A stretch of DNA of 64,000 nt from Mycolicibacterium lutetiense. GTDB taxonomy: Bacteria > Actinomycetota > Actinomycetes > Mycobacteriales > Mycobacteriaceae. Position numbers and translations under genes: made by a program. Below are positions 8,202-15,664 of this stretch, piece by piece. Below the pieces are notes generated by a model that was not told where the DNA came from, ran no database searches, and saw only the letters and a list, made by a program, of their open reading frames with translations. The stretch spans positions 3,596,001 through 3,660,000 of the forward strand of contig NZ_JAGIOP010000002.1 of NCBI RefSeq assembly GCF_017876775.1. The letters are read 5' to 3'. Within the stretch, counting starts at the first letter, position 1; each line of letters begins with the position of its first letter.

Positions 8202-8230
8202 GGGGCGTCACGCAGTGCGCGCGACGCCCC
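8202..8230 (-). terminator. sodA terminator hairpin
   Basis: GGGGCGTC (8202-8209) pairs with GACGCCCC (8223-8230) around a 13-base loop, 55 bases beyond the sodA stop in the direction of sodA transcription. A short T-rich run (CGTTTCTTGG) follows on the minus strand. Confidence 0.6.
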
Positions 8231-8284
8231 TTGATGAGAGATCAGAAAACCGATCCAGCCCTCGAAGTCGGATCGAGACCGGAA

Positions 8285-8908
8285 CTAGCCGAAGATCAGG
8301 CCGTTGGTCTTGGAGGTGGCCGCCGCGTAGCGGTTCTGCACGTCCTCCCAATTCACGACATTCCAGAACGCCTTGACATAGTCGGCCTTGACGTTCTTGT
8401 ACTGCAGGTAGAAGGCGTGCTCCCACATATCGACCTGCAGCAGCGGGATGATGCCGAGAGGCACGTTGGCCTGCTGGTCGTAGAGCTGGAAGGTCAGCAG
8501 CCGGTCGCCGAGGCTGTCGTAGCCGAGCACGGCCCAACCCGAACCCTGCAGCCCGTTGGCGGCGGCGGTGAACTGCGCCTGGAACTTGTCGAACGAGCCG
8601 AACTGATCATCGATCGCCGCTGCGAGGTCGCCGGTCGGCTTGTCGCCGCCGTTGGGGGACAGGTTCTTCCACCAGATCGAGTGGTTCACATGGCCGCCGA
8701 GGTGGAAGGCCAGGTTCTTCTCGTTGAGGAAGATCGCCGCGTGGTCACCGTTGGCGCGCGCCTCGTCGAGCTTGCCGACGGCGTCGTTGACGCCCTTGAC
8801 GTACGCCGCGTGGTGCTTGCTGTGGTGGAGTTCGTTGATCTGCCCGGAGATGTGGGGCTCCAGTGCCCCGTAGTCGTAATCCAGGTCCGGCAAGGTGTAT
8901 TCAGCCAC
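8285..8908 (-). CDS. sodA: Superoxide dismutase, manganese type
   Basis: The protein has 207 residues and removes superoxide by converting it to peroxide and oxygen. The four metal ligands are visible: H28, H76, D160 and H164 (the last two in VDMWEHAFY). Position 145, which is His in the iron enzyme of M. tuberculosis and influences metal choice, is Gln here (LYDQQANVP), as in manganese-type mycobacterial enzymes. The GTG at 8908 follows an SD (GGAAGGAA). There is no signal peptide; mycobacterial SodA is exported without a cleavable one. It is a single-gene unit ended by its own hairpin. Confidence 0.95.
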   Translation of the reverse strand: MAEYTLPDLDYDYGALEPHISGQINELHHSKHHAAYVKGVNDAVGKLDEARANGDHAAIFLNEKNLAFHLGGHVNHSIWWKNLSPNGGDKPTGDLAAAIDDQFGSFDKFQAQFTAAANGLQGSGWAVLGYDSLGDRLLTFQLYDQQANVPLGIIPLLQVDMWEHAFYLQYKNVKADYVKAFWNVVNWEDVQNRYAAATSKTNGLIFG

Positions 8909-9056
8909 GAGATTCCTTCCTCATTATCGATCGATGGAGCCAGGCGCTCTCAGATCGTGTAGTTCGACACTCAAGATCGCTGCCAACATTGCTCCATCGC
9001 AAGGCGCACCGCAAGGACGCGCGCGCCGACCACACGTATACCCGATCGGGCGTTGG

Positions 9057-9215
9057 TCAGAACAAGACGATTACGGCCAGGACGCCGAGCAGCAGCAGCG
9101 CGATCACGCCGGCCCGAAGGAAGGACATCAACTGGTTACGGGTGTGTAGATGTCCGGATGAATGCCATTCGGGCTGCGGAAAGGTTGATCCCGATCCGAT
9201 CGGATGTGACGCCAT
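9057..9215 (-). CDS. Small single-pass membrane protein (52 residues)
   Basis: It starts at an ATG at 9215 with a clear SD (AGGAG, 8 bases before). A polar N-terminal half rich in His, Ser and Pro (residues 1-34) is followed by one strong membrane helix, FLRAGVIALLLLGVLAVIVLF, that reaches the C-terminus. The helix plus good SD separate it from chance frames. I do not recognise a family. It lies 148 bases upstream of sodA on the same strand. Such small tail-anchored proteins are usually missed in annotation. Confidence 0.6.
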   Translation of the reverse strand: MASHPIGSGSTFPQPEWHSSGHLHTRNQLMSFLRAGVIALLLLGVLAVIVLF

Positions 9216-9456
9216 CAAACACTCCTGACCTGCGCGATCAATGCTCCCCCCAGTGAGTTCTGTCACAACATCTGGTGTGACGCCGATCATAGCCCGTGTA
9301 ATGGCCAGGGGAAAATCGGGGCCGGCGCGCGCAGCGGCCCGGAATCAGGCTGAGCCCAACCGCCCCGATCGGTGCCGACGACCGCGGTTTAGCCGAGTGC
9401 TTAATTTCGCTCCGCGTAGGTAGTGGCTGTTGATCGCCGCCGTGACAGCCCCAGGT

Positions 9457-9556
9457 TTATCCACAGTGCTGGACAGCTACCGCACAGTAATGCCCACTTC
9501 TAAGGCTTTTCTCCAGGTGCCGGGCCTGTGGATGAACCTGTGGAAACTGTGGATAG
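9457..9556. promoter_or_regulatory. Cluster of four DnaA-box-like 9-mers
   Basis: TTATCCACA occurs on the plus strand at 9457-9465. On the minus strand TCATCCACA (9527-9535), GTTTCCACA (9539-9547) and CTATCCACA (9548-9556) follow, the last two touching. The region 9216-9631 (416 bases) carries no gene; these boxes are its only clear content. They resemble the bacterial DnaA box (TTATCCACA; TTGTCCACA in mycobacteria). Confidence 0.45.
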
Positions 9557-9631
9557 CTTTGCGTTGCTGACGGCGAGATGGTCGTCAGGGTCGGCTGCGC
9601 TCGGCGGTGTCGGCATGCGAGCATTGACGGC

Positions 9632-9973
9632 ATGGACGATGTGGAAGTCGGGCAGGCAGGCATTGCCGCGGTACCCGCCACGTTCGATGGTGCTGTCGTG
9701 CTGCTCGACGTCCGTGAGGACGACGAGTGGCAACGCGGTCACGCCGAGGGCGCCCAGCACATCCCGATGGGTGATGTGCCGACGCGAATCGCCGAGATCG
9801 ACCCGGATGCCGAGCTGTACGTGATCTGCCACGCGGGTGGACGTTCCCTGCGGGTGGCGAACTATCTGGCCCGTAACGGATACACCCCGATCAATGTCGA
9901 AGGCGGAATGTTGGCCTGGGCCGGGGCCGGACGTCCGGTCATCACCGACGCCGGCGGCCCGGGAACTGTCTGA
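9632..9973 (+). CDS. Rhodanese-like sulfurtransferase domain protein
   Basis: The protein has 113 residues and is a single rhodanese domain. The active-site loop is CHAGGRS, with Cys at residue 66. The conserved LLDVRE (24-29) and HIPMGDV segments of the fold are present. The loop of six residues after Cys suggests a persulfide- or sulfur-carrier-type domain. The ATG at 9632 was chosen as the first codon that keeps the domain intact without adding an Arg-rich extension. The next gene follows by 40 bases and has its own -10, so an operon is possible but not needed. Substrate and partner are unknown. Confidence 0.85.
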   Translation: MDDVEVGQAGIAAVPATFDGAVVLLDVREDDEWQRGHAEGAQHIPMGDVPTRIAEIDPDAELYVICHAGGRSLRVANYLARNGYTPINVEGGMLAWAGAGRPVITDAGGPGTV

Positions 9974-10001
9974 CCGCGGGTAGCTGTCCAGAGATCGTGA
10001 C

Positions 10002-10007
10002 TAGGCT
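10002..10007 (+). promoter_or_regulatory. -10 hexamer TAGGCT, leaderless layout
   Basis: TAGGCT ends six bases before the ATG at 10014, the spacing seen in leaderless mycobacterial transcripts. No SD lies between. Confidence 0.45.
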
Positions 10008-10013
10008 GGTCGG

Positions 10014-11105
10014 ATGATCCAGGTGTGTTCGCAGTGCGAGACGCGCTGGAATGTGCGTGACCGGCAGCGGTCGTGGTGTCCCCGATGCGGCGGTTCGTTG
10101 TTGGCACCCGCGGTGCCCCAGTCCCAATCCCAGTGGGGACCCGCTGCCCGGACTCCGGCGCAGGGGTCGGCGACCGCACAGCGCACCGCACCCCATCGGG
10201 CCCCCGGCTATCGCTGGATCGCCCTGCGGCCCGGTCCTCCGCCACGGCAGCGCCGGCAGCGGCGTCCGCTCGGCCCAACACCGCACTACCGCGCGATTCC
10301 GAGTTGGGGGCTGCACCAACATTTCGATCTCGAGGAGCAGCCTCACAAAACCGACAGCGAGACCGATGTCGGCAACGTGCGCCTCATGCTCGTCGCAGCC
10401 ATGGTGGTGCTGGGCGTCGCCGCCTTCGCCCACGTGATTCGTTATGTGCTGCTGCTGATCAACCGCAGCGTGCTGCTGCATCCGCTGATCGCGACCGGCG
10501 GTGTGGTGATCGGGCTGCTGGCCAGCGTGGTGGCGATGGGCGTCGTGGTCATCGCGGCGGTGGCGTTGGTGCGTTGGCTGATCACGCGGCGGGCGGCCGG
10601 GTACGCCGCGCACGGCGAGGTGGATCCGCGCAGCACCAGGACACTGTGGCTGTGCTGCCTGATCCCCGGGGTGAACCTCGTGATGGCGCCGGTGTTCGTG
10701 TGGGAACTGGCCGCTCTCGAAGGGCGCCTCTCGCACCTGCGCCGCCAGATCGTGGTGTGGTGGATCGTCTGGGTGTTCAGCGCAGTGGTCGCGTTCGCGT
10801 CGATGGTGAGCACCGTGTACGTGACGTTCTTCAACGACGCCCCGCAGAACATCGCGAACAACACCGTGACTGCGATCGTCGGGTACCTGCTGGCGCTGGC
10901 GGCATTCCTGTTGACCGCCAAGGTCTTCGTCGGGTTCGAGGGCAGCGGTGCGACGGCTGAGCGCAGCGCCCGGCGCTGGGTGGTGGTCGAGCCCGAGCGG
11001 TCCGGTCCGGCCGGAACCGAGGCGGCCGAAACGTCGCAGAATGGTGAGGATTCCGCTGAATCCGCCATTCCGGTTGAGCCCCAAGGGCAGAACCCGGCAG
11101 CATAG
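10014..11105 (+). CDS. DUF4328-type membrane protein with N-terminal zinc ribbon (Rv3843c homologue)
   Basis: The protein has 363 residues. Two CxxC pairs at C5/C8 and C22/C25 form a zinc ribbon, followed by a Pro/Arg-rich linker to about residue 115. A polytopic domain with five to six helices (about 122-310) contains NLVMAPVFVWEL, the motif seen in DUF4328 proteins. The tail is acidic and polar. M. tuberculosis Rv3843c has the same place (next to glpQ1) and similar size. The zinc ribbon in front of membrane helices suggests a cytoplasmic binding module. The function is unknown. The next gene begins five bases after the stop, so the pair is an operon. Confidence 0.8.
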   Translation: MIQVCSQCETRWNVRDRQRSWCPRCGGSLLAPAVPQSQSQWGPAARTPAQGSATAQRTAPHRAPGYRWIALRPGPPPRQRRQRRPLGPTPHYRAIPSWGLHQHFDLEEQPHKTDSETDVGNVRLMLVAAMVVLGVAAFAHVIRYVLLLINRSVLLHPLIATGGVVIGLLASVVAMGVVVIAAVALVRWLITRRAAGYAAHGEVDPRSTRTLWLCCLIPGVNLVMAPVFVWELAALEGRLSHLRRQIVVWWIVWVFSAVVAFASMVSTVYVTFFNDAPQNIANNTVTAIVGYLLALAAFLLTAKVFVGFEGSGATAERSARRWVVVEPERSGPAGTEAAETSQNGEDSAESAIPVEPQGQNPAA

Positions 11106-11110
11106 GCCGT

Positions 11111-11962
11111 ATGGACACGGGCGACGGCGGAGCCGCTGCGCAGGCGACACCGGGGCCTGGGCATCCGTTCGTGGTGGCCCACCGGGGAGCATCCGCCGAG
11201 AAGCCCGAACACACGCTCGCCGCATACGACCTGGCGCTCCGTGAGGGTGCCGACGGCGTGGAATGCGATGTGCGGCTGACCCGCGACGGACACCTGGTGT
11301 GCGTGCACGATCGGCGGGTGGACCGGACCTCCACGGGCACCGGTCTGGTCAGTGAGATGACACTGGCCGAGTTGCGCCGGCTGGACTATGGGGCATGGCA
11401 TGCCGACACAGATGCCGAGGGCACCCTCGGCGACACCGGGCTGCTGACGCTCGACGACCTCGTCTCGCTGGTGCTGGACTGGAACCGGCCGGTCAAGTTG
11501 TTCGTCGAGACCAAACATCCCGTGCGCTACGGCGCGCTGGTGGAGAACAAGGTGCTGGCACTGCTGCACCGGTACGGAATCGCCGCCCCGGCCTCGGCCG
11601 ATCTGTCACGCGCTGTGGTGATGTCCTTCTCGGCGGCAGCCGTGTGGCGGATTCGTCGGGCCGCCCCGATGCTTCCGACGGTGCTGCTCGGGGAGACCTC
11701 GCGGTACCTGGGCGGCAGCGCCGCCACGACGGTCGGTGCCACCGCGGTCGGCCCGTCCATTGCGACCCTGCGTGAGCACCCGGAGTTGGTGGACCGGGCC
11801 GCCGCGCAGGGACGCGCCCTGTACTGCTGGACGGTGGACCACTACGAGGACGTCCAGTTCTGCCGCGACATAGGCGTGGGATGGGTGGCCACGAACCATC
11901 CCGGCCGCACCAAGAGTTGGCTGCAGAACGGCCTGACCGGTGGGACCGGGACTGAGGGCTAG
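11111..11962 (+). CDS. glpQ1: Glycerophosphodiester phosphodiesterase
   Basis: The protein has 283 residues and hydrolyses glycerophosphodiesters to glycerol-3-phosphate and an alcohol. The GDPD catalytic His/Arg pair is in VAHRG (H24, R25), followed by EKPEHT. The metal ligands and second catalytic His are in GVECDVRLTRDGHLVCVHD, and the late WTVDHYEDV motif of the TIM barrel is present. No signal peptide is seen, so it is probably cytoplasmic. It follows the membrane protein by five bases, and its stop overlaps the convergent bfrB stop by four. M. tuberculosis glpQ1 (Rv3842c) has the same neighbours, supporting the symbol. Confidence 0.9.
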   Translation: MDTGDGGAAAQATPGPGHPFVVAHRGASAEKPEHTLAAYDLALREGADGVECDVRLTRDGHLVCVHDRRVDRTSTGTGLVSEMTLAELRRLDYGAWHADTDAEGTLGDTGLLTLDDLVSLVLDWNRPVKLFVETKHPVRYGALVENKVLALLHRYGIAAPASADLSRAVVMSFSAAAVWRIRRAAPMLPTVLLGETSRYLGGSAATTVGATAVGPSIATLREHPELVDRAAAQGRALYCWTVDHYEDVQFCRDIGVGWVATNHPGRTKSWLQNGLTGGTGTEG

Positions 11963-12507
11963 AGGTTGCCGCCCGCGGCCTTCGGTGCAGCCGCGTCGAC
12001 ACCGGCGCTGCCGGGCAGTTCGCGGGCGACGAAGTCCTCGATGTGGAACAGGTTGGCGCCCGCGCGGTCGGCGATGCGCACCAGCGTCGCCATCGACGCG
12101 ACCTCTTCGATCTGCTCCTTGAGGAACCACTGCATGAACTGCTCGCCGAGGTAGTCGCCCTCCTCGCGGGCGACGCTGGCGAGCCGGCTGATCTGTTCGG
12201 TCACGGTGCGCTCCTGGCTGAGTGCCAGCGCGAGCGCATCACGGGGCGCCTCGAACCGGTTGCACACCGCGTCGACTCCGGGGATCTCGGCGTCGATATC
12301 CCGGTCGAGCAGGTACTGGACCAGCATCATGGCGTGGTTGCGCTCTTCGACCGCCTGCGCATAGAAGTGCTTGGCGAGTTGCGGGAGATCGGCACCGTCG
12401 AAATAAACCGCAATGGCGACGTATTGCTGTGACGCGGTGAACTCGCTGCGAATCTGATCCTGAACGAGTGCATGGAATTTCGTGTCGTGCTCGCCGGTCA
12501 TGGTCAT
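11959..12507 (-). CDS. bfrB: Ferritin (BfrB-type iron storage protein)
   Basis: The protein has 182 residues, with 181 in M. tuberculosis BfrB (Rv3841). The four-helix ferritin bundle carries its ferroxidase centre in EFTASQQYVAIAVYF, VEERNHAMM and QFMQWFLKEQIEE. The C-terminal extension after FVARELPG is Ala-rich and ends AAGGNL, as in the mycobacterial protein. Twenty-four subunits form the cage that stores ferric iron. The start is ATG at 12507, with a second in-frame ATG two codons later. Two IdeR-like boxes lie 54 and 118 bases upstream. In M. tuberculosis iron-bound IdeR activates bfrB, so the same is expected here. Confidence 0.95.
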   Translation of the reverse strand: MTMTGEHDTKFHALVQDQIRSEFTASQQYVAIAVYFDGADLPQLAKHFYAQAVEERNHAMMLVQYLLDRDIDAEIPGVDAVCNRFEAPRDALALALSQERTVTEQISRLASVAREEGDYLGEQFMQWFLKEQIEEVASMATLVRIADRAGANLFHIEDFVARELPGSAGVDAAAPKAAGGNL

Positions 12508-12560
12508 GATCGCGAGGATATAGCAGGTCAGAGGGTGTTGTCATGGAAGGTTGACCTCAT

Positions 12561-12579
12561 TGAGGCCAGCTTTACCTTA
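12561..12579 (-). promoter_or_regulatory. IdeR-like iron box upstream of bfrB (proximal)
   Basis: On the minus strand it reads TAAGGTAAAGCTGGCCTCA, matching 13 of 19 positions of TTAGGTTAGGCTAACCTAA. It lies 54 bases before the bfrB start. Confidence 0.55.
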
Positions 12580-12624
12580 GTTGCGTGGCGCGCATTACGT
12601 TCACTGCCCGGAATTTGCTATCGC

Positions 12625-12643
12625 CTTGTTTAACTTTGCCTAA
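12625..12643 (+). promoter_or_regulatory. IdeR-like iron box upstream of bfrB (distal)
   Basis: It reads CTTGTTTAACTTTGCCTAA, 11 of 19 positions of the IdeR consensus. It is weaker than the proximal box, but tandem boxes are typical of ferritin promoters controlled by IdeR. Confidence 0.4.
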
Positions 12644-12645
12644 GC

Positions 12646-13941
12646 TCACGGTTGAGGCTGTTCGATGACATCGTCCGGAACGGCTGTGTCGTTGGCCAGC
12701 GCGGTGAACAACCGGCTTGCCGCATCGCTGTCCCACACCACCACCGCACCCGAATCGCTTCCGGTGAACTCGCCGATCGGCACCGTCGTGGTCACCATCT
12801 CGCCGTGCATCGCCCAGGCCAGCCGACCCAGGTCCCAGACGTGGGCGTCCTGGTCGACGGCCACCGAGTTGGTGGCCGCGCGGGCGATCGGCTGCCACCG
12901 CAAGGGGTTGAGTAGCACCGCCGGGCTGGTGGCCCGGTGCAGCAGTGCGGACATGAATGCCCGTTGGTTGATCATCCGGTCCAGATCGGCACGCGGCGTG
13001 GCGCGGCTGCGGACGTAGCCGAGCGCGTTGCGGCCGTCGAACTCCTGGCAACCGGCCGGCAGGTCGATCCCGGCCAGCGGGTCGTTGATCGGCTCCGCCG
13101 GGCACATCGTCACCCCGCCGACCGCGTCGACGAGCGCGGCGAATCCATCGAAACCGATCTCGGCGTAGTGGTCGAGGTGTAGGCCGGTGGCCTGCTCCAC
13201 GGTCTGAGCCAACAACGGCGCCCCACCCAGTGAGAAGGCGGCGTTGACCTTGTCCTCGCCGTAGCCCGGAATCGGCAGGTAGGAATCCCGCGGGATCGAG
13301 ACCATGGTGGCCCGAGTGGCCGAACCGATGGCCGGGATGTGGATCAACAGGATGGTGTCGGTGCGGCCGGTGCCGATGTCTCCGCCGGTGGCCAGCTCGG
13401 TCTGCTGCTCGGGGCTGAGGTGCTGACGGCTGTCGGATCCGACCAACAGCCAGGTGGTGCCCTTGGCCGCGGCGGGGCGCTCGGGATAGTCGGCCAACGC
13501 CGGGATGCGGTGCAGCGACGAGTCGATCCACGCGCCGCCGCCGATCAGCGCCAGGACACCGACGAGGAGCACCACGAACACCAGACGGCCCCAGTGGCGT
13601 CGTCGGCGCGGCTTGCGTACTGGCGCGGCGGGCGCGGGCGGACGGGCCGCGGGCGGCCGGCCCGGGGCGGGCCGGGGCGGGTGCGCTCCCCGGGGTGGAC
13701 GCGGTGGAGGCGGAGGTGGAGGTGGCGCGGATCTGGGCGGAGGCTGCCTCGGTGGCGGGGGTTGTCGTGGTGGCGGTTGTCTCGGGGGTTGTCGTGGCGG
13801 CGTGGGCGGATTAGGCGGCCAGGCCGGGCGGTAGTTCGGGTCACGCCGGATCACCTGGGACGGCTCGTTGCCGTGGCGGCGCGGCCCCGGACGCCGCGAG
13901 CGCGGGTCGGGAGATCCGCCCGAAGCGGTGAAGTCGTCCAC
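12646..13941 (-). CDS. LytR-CpsA-Psr (LCP) family glycopolymer ligase
   Basis: The protein has 431 residues. A cytoplasmic region (1-115) is very rich in Pro and Arg, with repeated RQPPP stretches. One membrane helix (about 118-140) follows. The LCP domain (about 160-360) shows the conserved LLVGSDSR, GRTDTILLIHIP and SIPRDSY segments with the Arg/Asp residues that hold the lipid pyrophosphate, and the LGYVRSR motif. LCP enzymes attach arabinogalactan to peptidoglycan in mycobacteria; Rv3840, its positional homologue, is one of the paralogues and its role is less defined. It starts with GTG at 13941 with a TACATT six bases away. Confidence 0.9.
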   Translation of the reverse strand: MDDFTASGGSPDPRSRRPGPRRHGNEPSQVIRRDPNYRPAWPPNPPTPPRQPPRQPPPRQPPPPRQPPPRSAPPPPPPPPRPPRGAHPPRPAPGRPPAARPPAPAAPVRKPRRRRHWGRLVFVVLLVGVLALIGGGAWIDSSLHRIPALADYPERPAAAKGTTWLLVGSDSRQHLSPEQQTELATGGDIGTGRTDTILLIHIPAIGSATRATMVSIPRDSYLPIPGYGEDKVNAAFSLGGAPLLAQTVEQATGLHLDHYAEIGFDGFAALVDAVGGVTMCPAEPINDPLAGIDLPAGCQEFDGRNALGYVRSRATPRADLDRMINQRAFMSALLHRATSPAVLLNPLRWQPIARAATNSVAVDQDAHVWDLGRLAWAMHGEMVTTTVPIGEFTGSDSGAVVVWDSDAASRLFTALANDTAVPDDVIEQPQP

Positions 13942-13947
13942 AGCAGA

Positions 13948-13953
13948 AATGTA
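13948..13953 (-). promoter_or_regulatory. -10 hexamer TACATT of the LCP gene
   Basis: TACATT on the minus strand lies six bases before the GTG, a leaderless layout. Confidence 0.35.
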
Positions 13954-13966
13954 CGTGCCGGATGCG

Positions 13967-14740
13967 TTATCGCAGCCAACTGAGATGGTCGGCCACCAGC
14001 GCGTAGCCGACGAACGCCACGGCGTCGATCAGGGTGTGGGCGATGATCAGCGGCCACAGCCGCCCGGTGCGCTGCCATGCGTAGCCGAACACCAGGCCCA
14101 TCACGACATTGCCCAGACCCGCGCTGTAGCCCTGGTACAGGTGATATGCGCCGCGCAGGAGACTGGAGATGACCAGGGCCCGCCCGGGACTGACGTCGAG
14201 TTGACGCAGCCGGGTCAGCAGGAACCCCACCACGATGATCTCCTCGGCCCAGCCGTTGGCGAACGCCACGCCGAGCAGCATCGGGATGCGCCACCAGGTG
14301 TCGTACAGCTCGGCCGGTTCCACATCGGCACTCAGGCCGAGTACGCGGGCCAGCACGTAGAACCCCAGCCCCGGCAGGCCGATCAGCAGGGCCAGGCCGA
14401 GCCCGCCCACACCGTCGGTGCGCCACCGCGGGCGGGACAGTCCGATCGTGGACGGGCCGAAACCGCTGCGCCACAACAGGTACAGGGCCAGTGCGCCCCA
14501 GGCCAGCAGTTGGAGGACGACGGCCAGGTGCAGGCCGAGATCGATCAGGTCGAACGGGGAGCGCTTCGGGTTGAGCGCGACGGTCTGCCCCGACAGGCCG
14601 AGCAGCACCGCTTCGATGAGTCGTAGGCCCGCGGTGTAGGCGCTGAGCCCGAAGGTCACCGCGAGCACGATGGCGATCTCGATCTTGAGCGCGCGGCGTT
14701 GCGGCTCGAGTTGCTCGTGGGGCCCGGTCACCGAAGCCAC
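13967..14740 (-). CDS. CPBP-family intramembrane protease
   Basis: The protein has 257 residues with about eight membrane helices. The three CPBP/Abi motifs are in order: EE in NGWAEEIIVVGFLL, RGAYHLYQG with the catalytic His, and HTLIDAVAF. These residues bind a metal inside the membrane in type II CAAX proteases and their relatives. The GTG at 14740 begins a short polar head before the first helix; a start a few codons later is possible. It sits between the LCP gene and the DUF2470 gene on the same strand. Bacterial members act in maturation of small peptides or in immunity to them; the substrate here is unknown. Confidence 0.85.
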   Translation of the reverse strand: MASVTGPHEQLEPQRRALKIEIAIVLAVTFGLSAYTAGLRLIEAVLLGLSGQTVALNPKRSPFDLIDLGLHLAVVLQLLAWGALALYLLWRSGFGPSTIGLSRPRWRTDGVGGLGLALLIGLPGLGFYVLARVLGLSADVEPAELYDTWWRIPMLLGVAFANGWAEEIIVVGFLLTRLRQLDVSPGRALVISSLLRGAYHLYQGYSAGLGNVVMGLVFGYAWQRTGRLWPLIIAHTLIDAVAFVGYALVADHLSWLR

Positions 14741-14777
14741 GGTAGCGGCGTCGGGCCGGTGTGGCCGATCGTGCGGG

Positions 14778-15548
14778 TCAGATCTTGCGTGCGCGCAGGC
14801 CGTTGAGGAATGGGCAGCCCATCAAGATGCGGATGGCCTGGCTCAGACCGGTGACGTCGTCGACCGGCTTGGGGAACGGTAACCGTACGTCGTGGTCGCC
14901 GTGTTCGTTCTCCACGCGCAGTTGCACGCCGTAGCGGTCCAGTCCCAACGGCCGCACCCGTCCCTGGCGCAGCGTCATCGGCAACCGGGTGGCCAGGCGT
15001 TCGACCACGTCGCGGTGCGCGGACTCCATGTGCTGCAGCCACCCGGATTCCATCGCGCAGAACGGATCGGGCCGGGCCTGCAGCAGTGCCCCGAGTCCGA
15101 CCGACTCGGCGCCGGTGGAGTCGGCCACTACGACTGACTCGATCTCCAAGCGCATCAGGGTGTGGTTGTCGTCCCTGGAGTTCACCTGCAGGAGTGCCGG
15201 ATCCGGGTTCTCGGTGGCGATCAGGTCGAGCAGCGCCGGAATCTCGTCGCTCGGTACGTGCTGCAGACGGCCACGGATCCACACCAGGGAGCGCACCGGT
15301 TCGCGCAGCGGGAGCGGGGCGTAGTCGGTCATCTCGAGCACGGCCTGCACGCCGGCCGAACCGGCGGTCATCGCGAAGGCCGCCAGGGGGCCCGCCTCGG
15401 GGACGGTGATCGCGAACGACCCGTCGTCGAGCAGGTGATGAACGGGGGAGGCGACGGGTTCGATGCCCTCGACCGCGACCATGGCGCCGCCGCCTCGTGC
15501 GCATGCGCTGCGGATCCGCTCGGCTGTCGTCGGTGTCGTTGTGGCCAT
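14778..15548 (-). CDS. DUF2470-domain protein, Rv3839 homologue, IdeR-controlled
   Basis: The protein has 256 residues; M. tuberculosis Rv3839 has 258. The N-terminal half has a split-barrel flavin- or heme-binding-like fold (TAERIRSAC to EPVRSLVWIRGRLQHV). The C-terminal DUF2470 domain includes MESAHRDVVERL and the GLDRYGVQLRV segment; DUF2470 occurs at the end of heme-binding or heme-degrading proteins. The ATG at 15548 follows the SD GGAGGCGGCGAG. A strong iron box lies 35 bases upstream. Rv3839 is an IdeR-repressed gene, so a role in iron or heme use under iron limitation is the best guess. The enzyme activity is not known. Confidence 0.85.
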   Translation of the reverse strand: MATTTPTTAERIRSACARGGGAMVAVEGIEPVASPVHHLLDDGSFAITVPEAGPLAAFAMTAGSAGVQAVLEMTDYAPLPLREPVRSLVWIRGRLQHVPSDEIPALLDLIATENPDPALLQVNSRDDNHTLMRLEIESVVVADSTGAESVGLGALLQARPDPFCAMESGWLQHMESAHRDVVERLATRLPMTLRQGRVRPLGLDRYGVQLRVENEHGDHDVRLPFPKPVDDVTGLSQAIRILMGCPFLNGLRARKI

Positions 15549-15582
15549 CTCGCCGCCTCCGAAACTAGGTGAGGTGATTAAG

Positions 15583-15601
15583 TGAGGTAAGCCTAACTTA
15601 A
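15583..15601 (-). promoter_or_regulatory. Strong IdeR iron box between DUF2470 gene and pheA
   Basis: On the plus strand it reads TGAGGTAAGCCTAACTTAA, matching 15 of 19 positions of the IdeR consensus. It lies 35 bases from the DUF2470 start and 64 from pheA. A repression site for the former is expected. Confidence 0.8.
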
Positions 15602-15652
15602 CTGGGAGGTGTTCGGTCGGCAAGACGTCCGATGGCGCAGACACCGACCCGA

Positions 15653-15658
15653 TAGGGT
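15653..15658 (+). promoter_or_regulatory. -10 hexamer TAGGGT of pheA, leaderless layout
   Basis: TAGGGT ends six bases before the GTG start at 15665, with no SD between. Confidence 0.5.
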
Positions 15659-15664
15659 TGGGAT

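Noticed and set aside
15561..15582. A second iron box overlapping the first before the DUF2470 gene
   Set aside because: It matches the consensus poorly (TAGGTGAGGTG) and lies next to the strong box.
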